Shown here in pieces: positions 8,317 through 16,563 of a DNA stretch of 52,853 bases (its first letter is position 1; each line of letters begins with the position of its first letter). The notes under the pieces were generated by a model that was not told where the DNA came from, ran no database searches, and saw only the letters and a list, made by a program, of their open reading frames with translations. The translations under genes and the position numbers were made by a program. The DNA lies in contig JAEWFA010000055.1 of NCBI GenBank assembly GCA_023389055.1, positions 1-52,853 on the forward strand. Reading direction: 5' to 3'. Source of the DNA: Pseudomonadota bacterium. GTDB lineage: Bacteria; Pseudomonadota; Gammaproteobacteria; Burkholderiales; Burkholderiaceae_E.

Positions 8317-9138
8317 ATGAGAAATCCGCAAATCGTCTCGACGATCGTCGAGCCGCCCTCCGATGCATCGCGCAACCCGGCCGAAGTTCCCGTCGGCTCG
8401 GCGATCCTGCGAGCGATCCGCGTGATGGAAACCATCGCCGAGAGCGAGGTTCCGCCGCACCTGGCCGAACTGTGCCGTGCCCTGGGGCTGCCCAAGCCGA
8501 CCGTGTTCCGCATCCTGTCCACGCTCGAGTACGCCGGACTCGTCTCGCGCGAACCGGGCAGCAAGCGCTATCGCAGCGGCCGGCGGCTCACCCGGCTGTC
8601 GGGCGCGGTGCTGCTCAATTCGCCGTCGTGTGCGGCGCGGCGGGCGATCCTCGAGGAGCTCGTCGAGCAGACCGGGGAGACGTGCAACCTTTCGGTTCCC
8701 GACGGTCATTCGGTGGTCTACCTCGATCGTGTCGAAGCCGATTGGCCGTTGCGCGTTTCGCTGTCGGCCGGCTCGTGCATTCCGCTGTGCGCCTCGGCCA
8801 GCGGCAAGCTCTTTCTCGGCGCGATGACGCGACGATCGCGCGAGCGGCTGATCCGGCAGTGTCCGTTGATCCGGCATACGCCGCAGACGCTCGACGACCC
8901 GGCGCAACTCGAGATCGAGATCGAACGCGTGCAGCAGCAGGGCTATGCGGTCGACAACGAGGAATACCTTCCGGGCGTGCGTTGCCTGGCGGTGCCCGTC
9001 ATCGACGCGGACGGGCGCGTCGTCGCCGCTCTGTCGCTGCACGCGCCGGTGTCGCGGCTGAGCCTGGACGAGGCGCTGCAGTTCCTTCCGGCGATGCGCA
9101 GCGCCGCCGCCGACATGGCGCAGACCATCGACTGGTGA
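8317..9138 (+). CDS. IclR family transcriptional regulator
   Basis: A 273-residue regulator. The N-terminal winged helix-turn-helix spans about residues 28-90 (VGSAILRAIRVMETIAE, then PTVFRILSTLEYAGLV). The C-terminal effector domain has the IclR signature stretches SVVYLDRVEADWPLR, SGKLFLGAM, GYAVDNEEYLPGVRCLAVPV and a closing region of LDEALQFLPAMR type. The ATG at 8317 (MRNPQIV) is preferred, although the frame extends upstream. The gene ends 4 bases before the acetate kinase GTG, so it probably forms an operon with it. The ligand is unknown; a role in controlling ackA is inference from position. Confidence 0.92.
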   Translation: MRNPQIVSTIVEPPSDASRNPAEVPVGSAILRAIRVMETIAESEVPPHLAELCRALGLPKPTVFRILSTLEYAGLVSREPGSKRYRSGRRLTRLSGAVLLNSPSCAARRAILEELVEQTGETCNLSVPDGHSVVYLDRVEADWPLRVSLSAGSCIPLCASASGKLFLGAMTRRSRERLIRQCPLIRHTPQTLDDPAQLEIEIERVQQQGYAVDNEEYLPGVRCLAVPVIDADGRVVAALSLHAPVSRLSLDEALQFLPAMRSAAADMAQTIDW

Positions 9139-9142
9139 TCGC

Positions 9143-10309
9143 GTGACGCTCCTCGTGCTGAACAGCGGATCGTCGAGCATCAAGTTCGCCAGCTACGTCC
9201 GTGGCGAGCGCCGCGGCGAGGTCGTCGAGCGTCTGCGCGGACAGGTGTCGGGCCTGCCCGACGCGGCGGTCCTGTCCTGGGGCCGTGCCGGGGGCAAGCG
9301 CGACGAACGCAGGTTGCCGGGAAACGTGGATTCGCGCGGCGCGCTCGAAGCGGTGCTCGCCCAGGTCGACGAGGCCGGTGCGCTCGGCGCGATCGAAGCG
9401 GTGGGCCACCGCATCGCGCACGGTGGGCAGGCGTTGATTCGCCCGGTTCGCATCGACGACGATGTGCTCGCGCTGATCGAGTCGCTCACGCCGCTGGCGC
9501 CGCTGCACCAGGGCTTCAGCCTCGCCGGCGTGCGCGCGATGCAGTCGCTCGCGCCCGAAGCCGTGCAGGTCGCCTGCTTCGACACGGCGTTCCATGCGAC
9601 GCAACCGGCGCTGCACACGACGATGCCGTTGCCCGCTGCGTGGCGCGAACGCGGCGCGCGCCGCTACGGCTTCCACGGCCTGTCGTTCGAGTGGATCGCC
9701 CGGAAACTGCCGCAACTGCTCGGCGCGGCTGCCGATGCCCGCGTCATCGTCGCCCATCTGGGCAGCGGCGCGAGCGTGTGCGGAATGCGCGAGCGCCGCT
9801 CGGTGCGCACGTCGATGGGGCTGAGCACGCTCGGCGGGCTCATGATGAGCACGCGCCCGGGAGACCTCGACCCGGGCGTGCTGCTGTACCTGCAGCAGCA
9901 ACTGCACGTCGACATCGAAGCGGTGAGCCACGGGTTGCACCGCGAATCCGGACTGCTCGGACTGTCCGGGCTGTCGGGCGACATGCGTGCGCTCGAGGCG
10001 AGCGAAGACCCGCGAGCCGGTTTCGCGATCGAGATGTTCTGCCAGCGCGCCGCGCAGGAAATCGCCGCCACCGCGGCAGCGATCGGCGGCTGCGATGCGC
10101 TCGTCTTCACGGGCGGCATCGGCGAGCACAGCCAACGCGCGCGCCGCGAGATCGCTGCACTGTTGGGCTGGATGGGCGTGCGACTCGACCACGCGCTGAA
10201 CCGTGCCGACGGACCGCGCGTGCACGCCGCCGATTCCGCGGTGGCGGTCTGGGTGGTGCCCACCGACGAAGAGCAGGTCATCGCCGGTCATGTGGCGGCG
10301 ATGACGTAG
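9143..10309 (+). CDS. ackA: Acetate kinase
   Basis: Interconverts acetate plus ATP and acetyl phosphate plus ADP. The 388 residues cover the whole ASKHA-fold enzyme: phosphate-1 loop VLNSGSSSIKF at the N-terminus, GHRIAHGG, the catalytic-Asp segment CFDTAFHAT, YGFHGLSFEW, HLGSGASVCG, TRPGDLDPG and the C-terminal VFTGGIGEHSQRAR. The start is GTG 9143, 4 bases after the iclR stop. No phosphotransacetylase gene is visible in the window, so acetyl phosphate must be made or used by something encoded elsewhere. Acetate uptake genes lie about 31 kb away at 41-43 kb. Confidence 0.96.
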   Translation: MTLLVLNSGSSSIKFASYVRGERRGEVVERLRGQVSGLPDAAVLSWGRAGGKRDERRLPGNVDSRGALEAVLAQVDEAGALGAIEAVGHRIAHGGQALIRPVRIDDDVLALIESLTPLAPLHQGFSLAGVRAMQSLAPEAVQVACFDTAFHATQPALHTTMPLPAAWRERGARRYGFHGLSFEWIARKLPQLLGAAADARVIVAHLGSGASVCGMRERRSVRTSMGLSTLGGLMMSTRPGDLDPGVLLYLQQQLHVDIEAVSHGLHRESGLLGLSGLSGDMRALEASEDPRAGFAIEMFCQRAAQEIAATAAAIGGCDALVFTGGIGEHSQRARREIAALLGWMGVRLDHALNRADGPRVHAADSAVAVWVVPTDEEQVIAGHVAAMT

Positions 10310-10319
10310 CGCCGCGCTA
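10307..10319. other. 13-bp palindrome shared by two convergent stop codons
   Basis: TAGCGC-C-GCGCTA is a perfect inverted repeat. Its first three bases are the ackA stop (plus strand) and its last three are the fahA stop (minus strand). The two genes are 7 bases apart and converge here. The stem is only 6 bp and there is no T tract, so a terminator role is doubtful. Confidence 0.4.
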
Positions 10320-11648
10320 GCCGGACCCGGACGACGGCAGCACCGTACCTCGGCACTCGCCGAAGCCGATGCGCGCGAAGCCGGGCCGATGGCACCAGCC
10401 GCGCAGGATCACCGCGTCGCCGTCTTCCAGGAAAGCGCGCGTTTCGCCGCCGGCCAGCGCGATCGGTTGCCTGCCGCCGTGCGAGAGCTCGAGCAGCGAA
10501 CCGCCTTCGCCTTCGTTCGGCCCCGATTGCGTGCCGCTGCCGAAAAGATCGCCCGGTTGCAGGTTGCAGCCGCCGATCGTGTGGTGGGCGACCATCTGCG
10601 CGACGTTCCAGTACGAGTCGCGGAAGTTCGAGCGCGAAAGACGCATCGGTCCGACACCTGACTGCCGCATCGCCGCCGTCTCGATCCACGCTTCTAGCTG
10701 CACGTCGATCGCGCCGTGCCTGCGGTTGCCGGCGTCGTCGAGATACGGCAGCGGCTGCGGATCGTCGCCACCGCGTTGCCAGTCGACGCGATAGGGCGCG
10801 AGCGCCTCGAGCGTGACGATCCACGGCGAGATCGTCGTCGCGAAGCTCTTCGACAGGAAAGGTCCCAATGGCTGGTATTCCCAGGCCTGCACGTCGCGCG
10901 CCGACCAGTCGTTCAGCAGGCACAGGCCGAACACGTGGGCCTCCGCGTCGACGATCGGGATCGGCTCGCCGGCCGCATTGCCCGTGCCGATCCAGATGCC
11001 GACCTCGAGTTCGTAGTCGAGCCGGCGCGATGCGGCCACGATCGGCTGCTCGTCGGCGTGCGGGCGGATCTGGCCGCGCGGGCGGCGGAACCGATGTCCG
11101 CTGACGACGATCGACGAGGCGCGGCCGTGATAGCCGATCGGCACCCACTTGTAGTTCGGCAACAGCGGCTGGTCCGGGCGGAACTGCCGCCCGACGTTGG
11201 TCGCGTGATGCACCGACGCGTAGAAGTCGGTGTAGTCGCCCACGCGCGCCGGGACGCGGTACTCGGCTTCGGCCTGCGCGACGAGCCAGCCCGCGGCGTC
11301 CACGGCGCGCGGTGCGCCGGCGCGAAGCAGGCGCGAGAGCACCAGGCGCAACGCCTTCGATGGTCGCGGGCCGAGCGCCATCAGGTCGTTCAGCGTCTCG
11401 GCGCACGCACGATCGAGCGCCAGCGCTGCTTCGCCTTCGACCAGGCCCGATGCGGCGGCAGCGCACAGGTCGACGATCTGGTCGCCGATCGCGACGCCGC
11501 CGCGCCAGCGTTCGCCGCTGTCGCGGCGGCGGAACACGGCGAAGGGCAGGTTCTGGATCGGGAAGTCGCTCGCGGGTTCGTTGGCGGAGCCGACCCAACT
11601 GCGCAGCGACGGATCGTGCGTCTCGTCGAGCGAGGGCTGGTTCGACAT
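10317..11648 (-). CDS. fahA: Fumarylacetoacetase
   Basis: Last enzyme of tyrosine/phenylalanine breakdown; it hydrolyses fumarylacetoacetate to fumarate and acetoacetate. The 443 residues show the FAH hallmarks: N-terminal SH3-like part with NLPFAVFRR, metal-site region DYTDFYASVHHATNVG (catalytic His), YHGRASSIVVSG, DYELEVGIWIG (metal Glu residues), LLNDWSARDVQAWEYQPLGP, and a C-terminal part with LFGSGTQSGP. The ATG at 11648 is chosen because the longer open frame upstream overlaps hmgA and shows no homology. It is 17 bases downstream of the hmgA stop, so the two form a catabolic operon. Confidence 0.97.
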   Translation of the reverse strand: MSNQPSLDETHDPSLRSWVGSANEPASDFPIQNLPFAVFRRRDSGERWRGGVAIGDQIVDLCAAAASGLVEGEAALALDRACAETLNDLMALGPRPSKALRLVLSRLLRAGAPRAVDAAGWLVAQAEAEYRVPARVGDYTDFYASVHHATNVGRQFRPDQPLLPNYKWVPIGYHGRASSIVVSGHRFRRPRGQIRPHADEQPIVAASRRLDYELEVGIWIGTGNAAGEPIPIVDAEAHVFGLCLLNDWSARDVQAWEYQPLGPFLSKSFATTISPWIVTLEALAPYRVDWQRGGDDPQPLPYLDDAGNRRHGAIDVQLEAWIETAAMRQSGVGPMRLSRSNFRDSYWNVAQMVAHHTIGGCNLQPGDLFGSGTQSGPNEGEGGSLLELSHGGRQPIALAGGETRAFLEDGDAVILRGWCHRPGFARIGFGECRGTVLPSSGSG

Positions 11649-11665
11649 CACGGCATCACGCCCGC

Positions 11666-13036
11666 TCAGCGCCGGCCGCGGTCGAAATGCCTGCGCAGGC
11701 CGCCCCAGCACTCGATGTAGTCGCGCTGGCGCTGGGGCGAATCGAGCGCCTGCCGCGTCGGGCGGAACGGCAGCCGCGTCTCGAACATGAACGCCATCGT
11801 GTCGCGGATGTAGTTCGGTTTCGTCGTGTCGGCCGCGCTCGCCTTCTCGAAGGTATCGGCATCGGGGCCGTGCGCGGTCATGCAGTTGTGCAGGCTCGCG
11901 CCGCCGGGCACGAAGCCCTGCTGCTTGGCGTCGTAGGCGCCGTGCACCAGCCCCATGAATTCGCTGGCGATGTTGCGATGGAACCAGGGCGGACGGAAGG
12001 TGTCCTGCATCGCGAGGATGCGCGGCGGGAAGATCACGAAGTCGATCGCGTCCACGCCCGGCGTGTCGGATTGAGACTGCATCACGAGGAAGATCGACGG
12101 ATCGGGATGGTCGTGGCTGATCGAGCCGATCGTGTTGAAGCGGCGCAGGTCGTATTTGTACGGAGTGCAGTTGCCGTGCCAGGCGACGACGTCGAGCGGC
12201 GAATGGTCGATCGGTGCCGACCACAGGTGCCCGAGGAATTTCGCGACGAGCTCGAAGTCGCCGTCGACGTCCTCGTACGCGGCGACCGGAGCGAGGAAGT
12301 CGCGCGGATTGGCCAGTCCGTTCGAGCCGATCGGTCCGAGGTCGGGCAGCCGGAACGGCGCGCCGAAGTTCTCGCAGACGTAGCCGCGTGCGCCTTGCTC
12401 GGCCGATTCAGTATCGCGCAACTCGACGGCGAAACGCACGCCGCGCGGAATCACCGCGATCTCCTGCGGCTCGACGTCGAGCACGCCCAGCTCGGTGCGC
12501 AGGCGCAGCCGCCCGAGTTGAGGCACCACGAGCAGTTCGCCGTCGGCGTCGTAGAAGAAGCGCTCGCGCATCGACGCGTTCGCGCAGTAGACGTGGATCG
12601 CGCATCCGCTCATCGACGCCGGGTCGCCGTGCCCGGCCATCGTGAACAGGCCCTGTACGAAATCGACGGACTCGCCCGGTGCGGGCAGCGGCAGCGGATC
12701 CCAGCGAAGCGGGCTGGGCGGCGTCTCGATGTCGCCGAAGGTGCTGACGAGCGCTCGATCGTCGATGCGGCGAAACGCTCCGTGCGTGGCGCCGGGACGG
12801 ATGCGGTACAGCCAGCTGCGTCGGTTCGCGCCGCGCGGCGCGGTGAACGCGCTGCCCGAGAGCTGCTCGGCATACAGGCCGTAGGGGCAGCGCTGCGGCG
12901 AGTTGCGCCCGATGGGCAAGGCGCCGGGAAGCGCCTCGGTGGCGAATTCGTTGCCGAATCCGCTGTCGTATTTCAGCGCGCCGACGGACGCCTCGCGGCG
13001 CCCGGCGTCGTCGATCACCGGTTCCATTCCGCCCAT
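11666..13036 (-). CDS. hmgA: Homogentisate 1,2-dioxygenase
   Basis: Fe(II) cupin dioxygenase that opens the homogentisate ring to maleylacetoacetate. The protein has 456 residues. The N-terminus contains YDSGFGNEFATEALPGALP and NSPQRCPYGLYAEQLSGSAF, typical of HmgA. Further on, HGDP, VVAWHGNCTPYKYDL and SISHDHPDPSIF carry iron-binding and active-site histidines, and PPWFHRNIASEFMGLVHG follows. A strong GAGGAGG ribosome site lies just before the ATG at 13036. No maleylacetoacetate isomerase gene is next to it. Confidence 0.98.
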   Translation of the reverse strand: MGGMEPVIDDAGRREASVGALKYDSGFGNEFATEALPGALPIGRNSPQRCPYGLYAEQLSGSAFTAPRGANRRSWLYRIRPGATHGAFRRIDDRALVSTFGDIETPPSPLRWDPLPLPAPGESVDFVQGLFTMAGHGDPASMSGCAIHVYCANASMRERFFYDADGELLVVPQLGRLRLRTELGVLDVEPQEIAVIPRGVRFAVELRDTESAEQGARGYVCENFGAPFRLPDLGPIGSNGLANPRDFLAPVAAYEDVDGDFELVAKFLGHLWSAPIDHSPLDVVAWHGNCTPYKYDLRRFNTIGSISHDHPDPSIFLVMQSQSDTPGVDAIDFVIFPPRILAMQDTFRPPWFHRNIASEFMGLVHGAYDAKQQGFVPGGASLHNCMTAHGPDADTFEKASAADTTKPNYIRDTMAFMFETRLPFRPTRQALDSPQRQRDYIECWGGLRRHFDRGRR

Positions 13037-13170
13037 CGCAGTTCCTCCTCGATGCGGACCGACGCCTGCCGTTGGCCGTGACGCCTGCGCGCATGATCAT
13101 CGTAACAGTCGTGACAGCCCCGCGAACGCCGATCTTCGCCGGCTGCGTCGTTGCCGCTGCGCGGCCGCCG
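13037..13170. other. Intergenic region upstream of hmgA
   Basis: A 134-base gap between the purU stop and the hmgA start. It carries the hmgA ribosome-binding site (at about 13041-13047) and must hold the hmgA-fahA promoter if those genes are not read through from purU. I see no gene and no strong palindrome. Confidence 0.4.
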
Positions 13171-14022
13171 TCAGCGGAACACGACCGTCTTGGCGCCGTT
13201 CAGGACGATGCGCCGCTCGGCGTGCCACTTGACGGCGCGCGCGAGCACGACGTTCTCGATGTCGCGTCCGAGCGCGGTGAGCGTGTCGACGCCCATCGAG
13301 TGGTCCACGCGCTCGACGTCCTGCTCGATGATCGGACCCTCGTCGAGCGTTCCGGTCACGTAGTGCGCGGTCGCGCCGATCAGCTTCACGCCTCGCTCGT
13401 GCGCCTGGCGGTACGGTCGGGCGCCCTTGAAGCTGGGCAGGAACGAGTGGTGGATGTTGATCGCACGGCCCTCGAGTCGCCGGCAGACGTCCTCGGAGAG
13501 GATCTGCATGTAGCGCGCGAGCACGACGAGTTCGATTCCCTCGGAGTCGACGATCTCCATCAGGCGCGCCTCCGCCCGCTCCTTGGTGGACGGCGTCACG
13601 GGGAGGTGGTGGAACGGAATGTCGTACGACGCGGCGAGCCGGTAGAAGTCGCGGTGGTTCGAGACGACGGCGCGGATGTCGATCGGCAGCAAACCGGAGC
13701 GGTGCCGGAACAGCAGGTCGTTCAGGCAGTGGCCCAGGCGCGAGACGAGGATCAGCGTCGGTGACGGGCGAGTCGCATCGAAGAAGCGCCAACGCATCGC
13801 GAAGCGCTCGCCCACCGGCGCAAAGGCCTGCGAGAGCGATTCGGCCGATTCGCTCGCGCCCGCCTCGAAACTCGTGCGCATGAAGAACAGACCCGTGTCA
13901 CGGTCGTCGTACTGCGCAGCCTCGATGATGTTTCCGCCGTGCTCGAGCAGGAAACCGGACACCGCGTGCACGATCCCCGGCCGATCGGGACAGGAGAGCG
14001 TGAGGATGAATCCGTCGGGCAT
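13171..14022 (-). CDS. purU: Formyltetrahydrofolate deformylase
   Basis: Hydrolyses 10-formyl-THF to formate and THF, balancing one-carbon pools. It has 283 residues. An N-terminal ACT-type domain covers about residues 1-85 (LTLSCPDRPGIVHAVSGFLL). A formyltransferase domain follows (LILVSRLGHCLNDLLFRHRSG), with the catalytic stretch INIHHSFLPSFKGARPYRQA, then GATAHYVTGTLDEGPIIEQD, matching the Asn-His-Asp triad region of this family. The ATG at 14022 begins directly before the ACT domain. It lies 73 bases after ubiT on the same strand and may be transcribed on its own or by read-through. Confidence 0.97.
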   Translation of the reverse strand: MPDGFILTLSCPDRPGIVHAVSGFLLEHGGNIIEAAQYDDRDTGLFFMRTSFEAGASESAESLSQAFAPVGERFAMRWRFFDATRPSPTLILVSRLGHCLNDLLFRHRSGLLPIDIRAVVSNHRDFYRLAASYDIPFHHLPVTPSTKERAEARLMEIVDSEGIELVVLARYMQILSEDVCRRLEGRAINIHHSFLPSFKGARPYRQAHERGVKLIGATAHYVTGTLDEGPIIEQDVERVDHSMGVDTLTALGRDIENVVLARAVKWHAERRIVLNGAKTVVFR

Positions 14023-14095
14023 GCGCGGCGCAGCTTCGCAGCTTCGTTGGCGAGGAGAGGCGGAAGTATATCGGCGCGCACGGTCGGGCGAAGAT

Positions 14096-14548
14096 TCAGC
14101 GCATCGCTGCCGGCCACGCGACCAGCGGGCCGATCGCGTCGAGCGTGTTCTTGAGCACGAGTCCGTACTCGGTATCGCCTTCCATCACGAGCGCGCGTTC
14201 GAAGAACAGCCGATCGGCGTCTTCCTCGCCGCGCAGCAGGCGCAGGTAGCTGGGCGCCTGCGCGGCAACGCGCAACGCGACCGCCCCGCGATCGGACGCC
14301 GCGCGGAAGCCGCGCTCGCCGAGCGAAACGCGGCAGCGCAGCCCGAGGTCGAGCACCTCGATCTCGACCACGCGACCGGCGAGTTGCACGATGTCGTCGG
14401 GCGACAGGCGCGGCAGCAGCAGCCGGTCGAGCGCCAGCGCCAGCGCGATCGACGGCGGCGCGATCGGAAGGCGCGCGACGATCCGGCGCAACGACGCGGG
14501 CATCGGAAGTCCGCCGGCACGCGATGGGGCGTTGTCCCGGGTATTCAT
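14096..14548 (-). CDS. ubiT: Ubiquinone biosynthesis accessory factor UbiT (SCP2 domain)
   Basis: Lipid-binding SCP2-fold protein needed for oxygen-independent ubiquinone synthesis. The 150 residues include a hydrophobic helix (PPSIALALALDRLLLPRL, about residues 30-50), the SCP2-like core (GRVVEIEVLDLGLRCRVSLG), and the closing FERALVMEGDTEYGLVLKN typical of UbiT. Its ATG overlaps the ubiV stop (ATGA). Identification is firm because UbiU and UbiV precede it in the same operon. Confidence 0.93.
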   Translation of the reverse strand: MNTRDNAPSRAGGLPMPASLRRIVARLPIAPPSIALALALDRLLLPRLSPDDIVQLAGRVVEIEVLDLGLRCRVSLGERGFRAASDRGAVALRVAAQAPSYLRLLRGEEDADRLFFERALVMEGDTEYGLVLKNTLDAIGPLVAWPAAMR

Positions 14549-15516
14549 GCGTCGATCCTCTGCAGGCCGGGCGCGTGGCGTGCGAAACCGTCGACGAGTT
14601 CGCCGGGCAGCGGCAGCGCGCGCAGTGCGGCGAGTCCCTCGCGCGCGTCGCGGCCGCGGTTGTACACCGCGTCGAAGCAGTCGATGACCTCGTCGAAGCG
14701 CGTCGAGCACGGCGACAGGCGCAGGCGTTGCACGCCCGCCTCGTGCACCGCCTGGCGCTGCGCGATCAGGCAGTGCAGTGCGGCCGATTGCGTCTGGATG
14801 CCGTTCAGCGCGAGAAAGCCCTCGCCTTCCTCGGTGGCGAGCAGCAGGCCGTCGGCGTGCTCGATGCAGCGGAACGCGCATTCGTCCTTGCTCAGCCGAT
14901 AGTGCCGCGCGGTGAAGCAGCGCGCGGAAAAGGCGAGCGGCAGCCGCCCGAATGCGAAGACCTCGGTTTCGATCGGCTCGTCGCGCGCAGGGCCCCCTGG
15001 CACGCGAGCATCGCGTGGGTTGGTCCGGGCGATCGCTTCGAGGTCGAGCTCCACCGGAGCGACCCACCGGGTTGCGCCGAGCGACGCGTACTCTTCGAGC
15101 GCCGGACGGCTGTAGACGTTCACGTGCGGACCGAGAACGAAGCGCTGTCCGGCGAGCGCGCGCAGGACGGACGCATCGCCCGCCTCGACGAGGAACTCGT
15201 GCTGCGCGGCGATCGCGCGCATCTCGCGCAACTCCGCCTCCGATTCGAGCAGCGCCTGGCTGGCCAGGACGACTTCCTTGCCGCAGGCAGCGAGGTCGCG
15301 CGCCAGCGCGAGCCAGTCGGCGAGCTTCAGCTCGTGCCGACGCGAGCAGACGACCTCGCCGAGCGTCACGGTGTCGGCCGGGGAGTCGGCCACGCGCGCG
15401 TAGAACTCGATGACTGCGTTGCGCGGCCAGTAGTAGAGCAGCGGGCCGACGCTGATGCGCGTGCGCGGCAACGCTTCGTTCGTTTCGTTCACCGTCGACT
15501 CTCCGTTCAGCGCCAT
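14545..15516 (-). CDS. ubiV: Oxygen-independent ubiquinone hydroxylation protein UbiV
   Basis: U32-peptidase-family Fe-S protein that partners with UbiU to hydroxylate ubiquinone precursors without O2. Four cysteines match the family cluster: one early (EVVCSRR, residue 57) and three later in the pattern C-x12-C-x3-C (ARCF to DECAFRC). Other conserved parts are YYWPRNAVIEFYARVADSP and VFAFGRLPLAFSARC. The ATG at 15516 overlaps ubiU by 10 bases; a GTG at 15492 would shorten it by 8 residues and is equally possible. Length is 323 residues with the ATG. Confidence 0.94.
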   Translation of the reverse strand: MALNGESTVNETNEALPRTRISVGPLLYYWPRNAVIEFYARVADSPADTVTLGEVVCSRRHELKLADWLALARDLAACGKEVVLASQALLESEAELREMRAIAAQHEFLVEAGDASVLRALAGQRFVLGPHVNVYSRPALEEYASLGATRWVAPVELDLEAIARTNPRDARVPGGPARDEPIETEVFAFGRLPLAFSARCFTARHYRLSKDECAFRCIEHADGLLLATEEGEGFLALNGIQTQSAALHCLIAQRQAVHEAGVQRLRLSPCSTRFDEVIDCFDAVYNRGRDAREGLAALRALPLPGELVDGFARHAPGLQRIDA

Positions 15517-16532
15517 GGGCGGTCGTAGGCGCCGAGCGTGTGCTGCTGGCCCTCGGACCAGCGCCCCAGCGCCGCGACCCATTGCGGCTGCACGCCGTAG
15601 CGCTCGCGTCCCAGCGCGCATTTGTCGATGGCCGCGCGCCACACGCGGGTGACCTGCTCGACGTAGGCCGGACTGCGCTGGCGACCCTCGATCTTGATCG
15701 CCGCCACGCCGATGTCGAACAGTTGCGGCAGGATCGCCAGCGTGTTCAGGCTCGTCGGCTCTTCGAGCGCATAGTCGCGCAGGCCCTCGACGTCGAAGCG
15801 GCCCTTGCAAAGGGTGGGGTAGCCGCGCGGCTCGTCGGGCGCATAGCGATCGATCAGCACGCCGTTCAACCGCGCCTGCACGCCGTCGTGCGTGTCTTCC
15901 CATCGCACCGCCGACGGCGGCGAGCATACGCCGGCCGTATTCGGCGACTGGCCGGTGGCGTACGACGACAGCGCGCAGCGGCCTTCGACCATCACGCACA
16001 GGCTGCCGAAGCCGAAGACTTCGATCTCGGCGCTCGTGTGTCTGGCCAGGTGCGCGACCTGCGACAGCGTGAGCACGCGCGGCAGCACCGCGCGACGAAT
16101 GCCGTAGCGTTCGCGATAGAACTCGATCGCCTCGTAGGTCGTCGCGGAGGCCTGCACAGACAGGTGCAGGCGCAACTGCGGATGCGTTCGATGCGCGTAG
16201 CCGAGCACGGCGATGTCGGCGCAGATCAACGCGTCGGCTCCCAGCTCTGCCGCGGTGTCTACTGCGCGCCACCAGCGCGACGGCTCGCGCGCGTCGGCGT
16301 AGGTGTTCAACGCCATCAGCACGGAGCGGCCGCGTGCGTGCGCGTAGTCGATGCCGCTGCGCATCTGGCCGAGGTCGAAGTTCAGCCCCGCGAAGTTGCG
16401 CGCGTTGGTGGCATCCTTCAGTCCCATGTATACCGCGTCGGCGCCGGCGTCGACGGCGAGCGTGAGCGCGCGCAGCGAGCCGGCCGGGCAGACGAGCTCG
16501 GGCTTGCGCGCCGCTTCTCGGGAGGCGGTCAT
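15507..16532 (-). CDS. ubiU: Oxygen-independent ubiquinone hydroxylation protein UbiU
   Basis: U32-family [4Fe-4S] protein that forms a complex with UbiV. The protein has 341 residues. It starts with PELVCPAGSLRALTLAVDAG and contains ADAVYMGLKDATNARNFAGL. Cysteines at 179, 186, 203 and 242 have the same spacing (7, 17, 39) as the cluster ligands reported for the E. coli protein. A strong AAGGAGAAA ribosome site precedes the ATG at 16532. It lies 31 bases downstream of nnrS and directly before ubiV. Confidence 0.96.
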   Translation of the reverse strand: MTASREAARKPELVCPAGSLRALTLAVDAGADAVYMGLKDATNARNFAGLNFDLGQMRSGIDYAHARGRSVLMALNTYADAREPSRWWRAVDTAAELGADALICADIAVLGYAHRTHPQLRLHLSVQASATTYEAIEFYRERYGIRRAVLPRVLTLSQVAHLARHTSAEIEVFGFGSLCVMVEGRCALSSYATGQSPNTAGVCSPPSAVRWEDTHDGVQARLNGVLIDRYAPDEPRGYPTLCKGRFDVEGLRDYALEEPTSLNTLAILPQLFDIGVAAIKIEGRQRSPAYVEQVTRVWRAAIDKCALGRERYGVQPQWVAALGRWSEGQQHTLGAYDRPWR

Positions 16533-16563
16533 CGGCAGGTTTCTCCTTGCAGGAAACGTGGAA

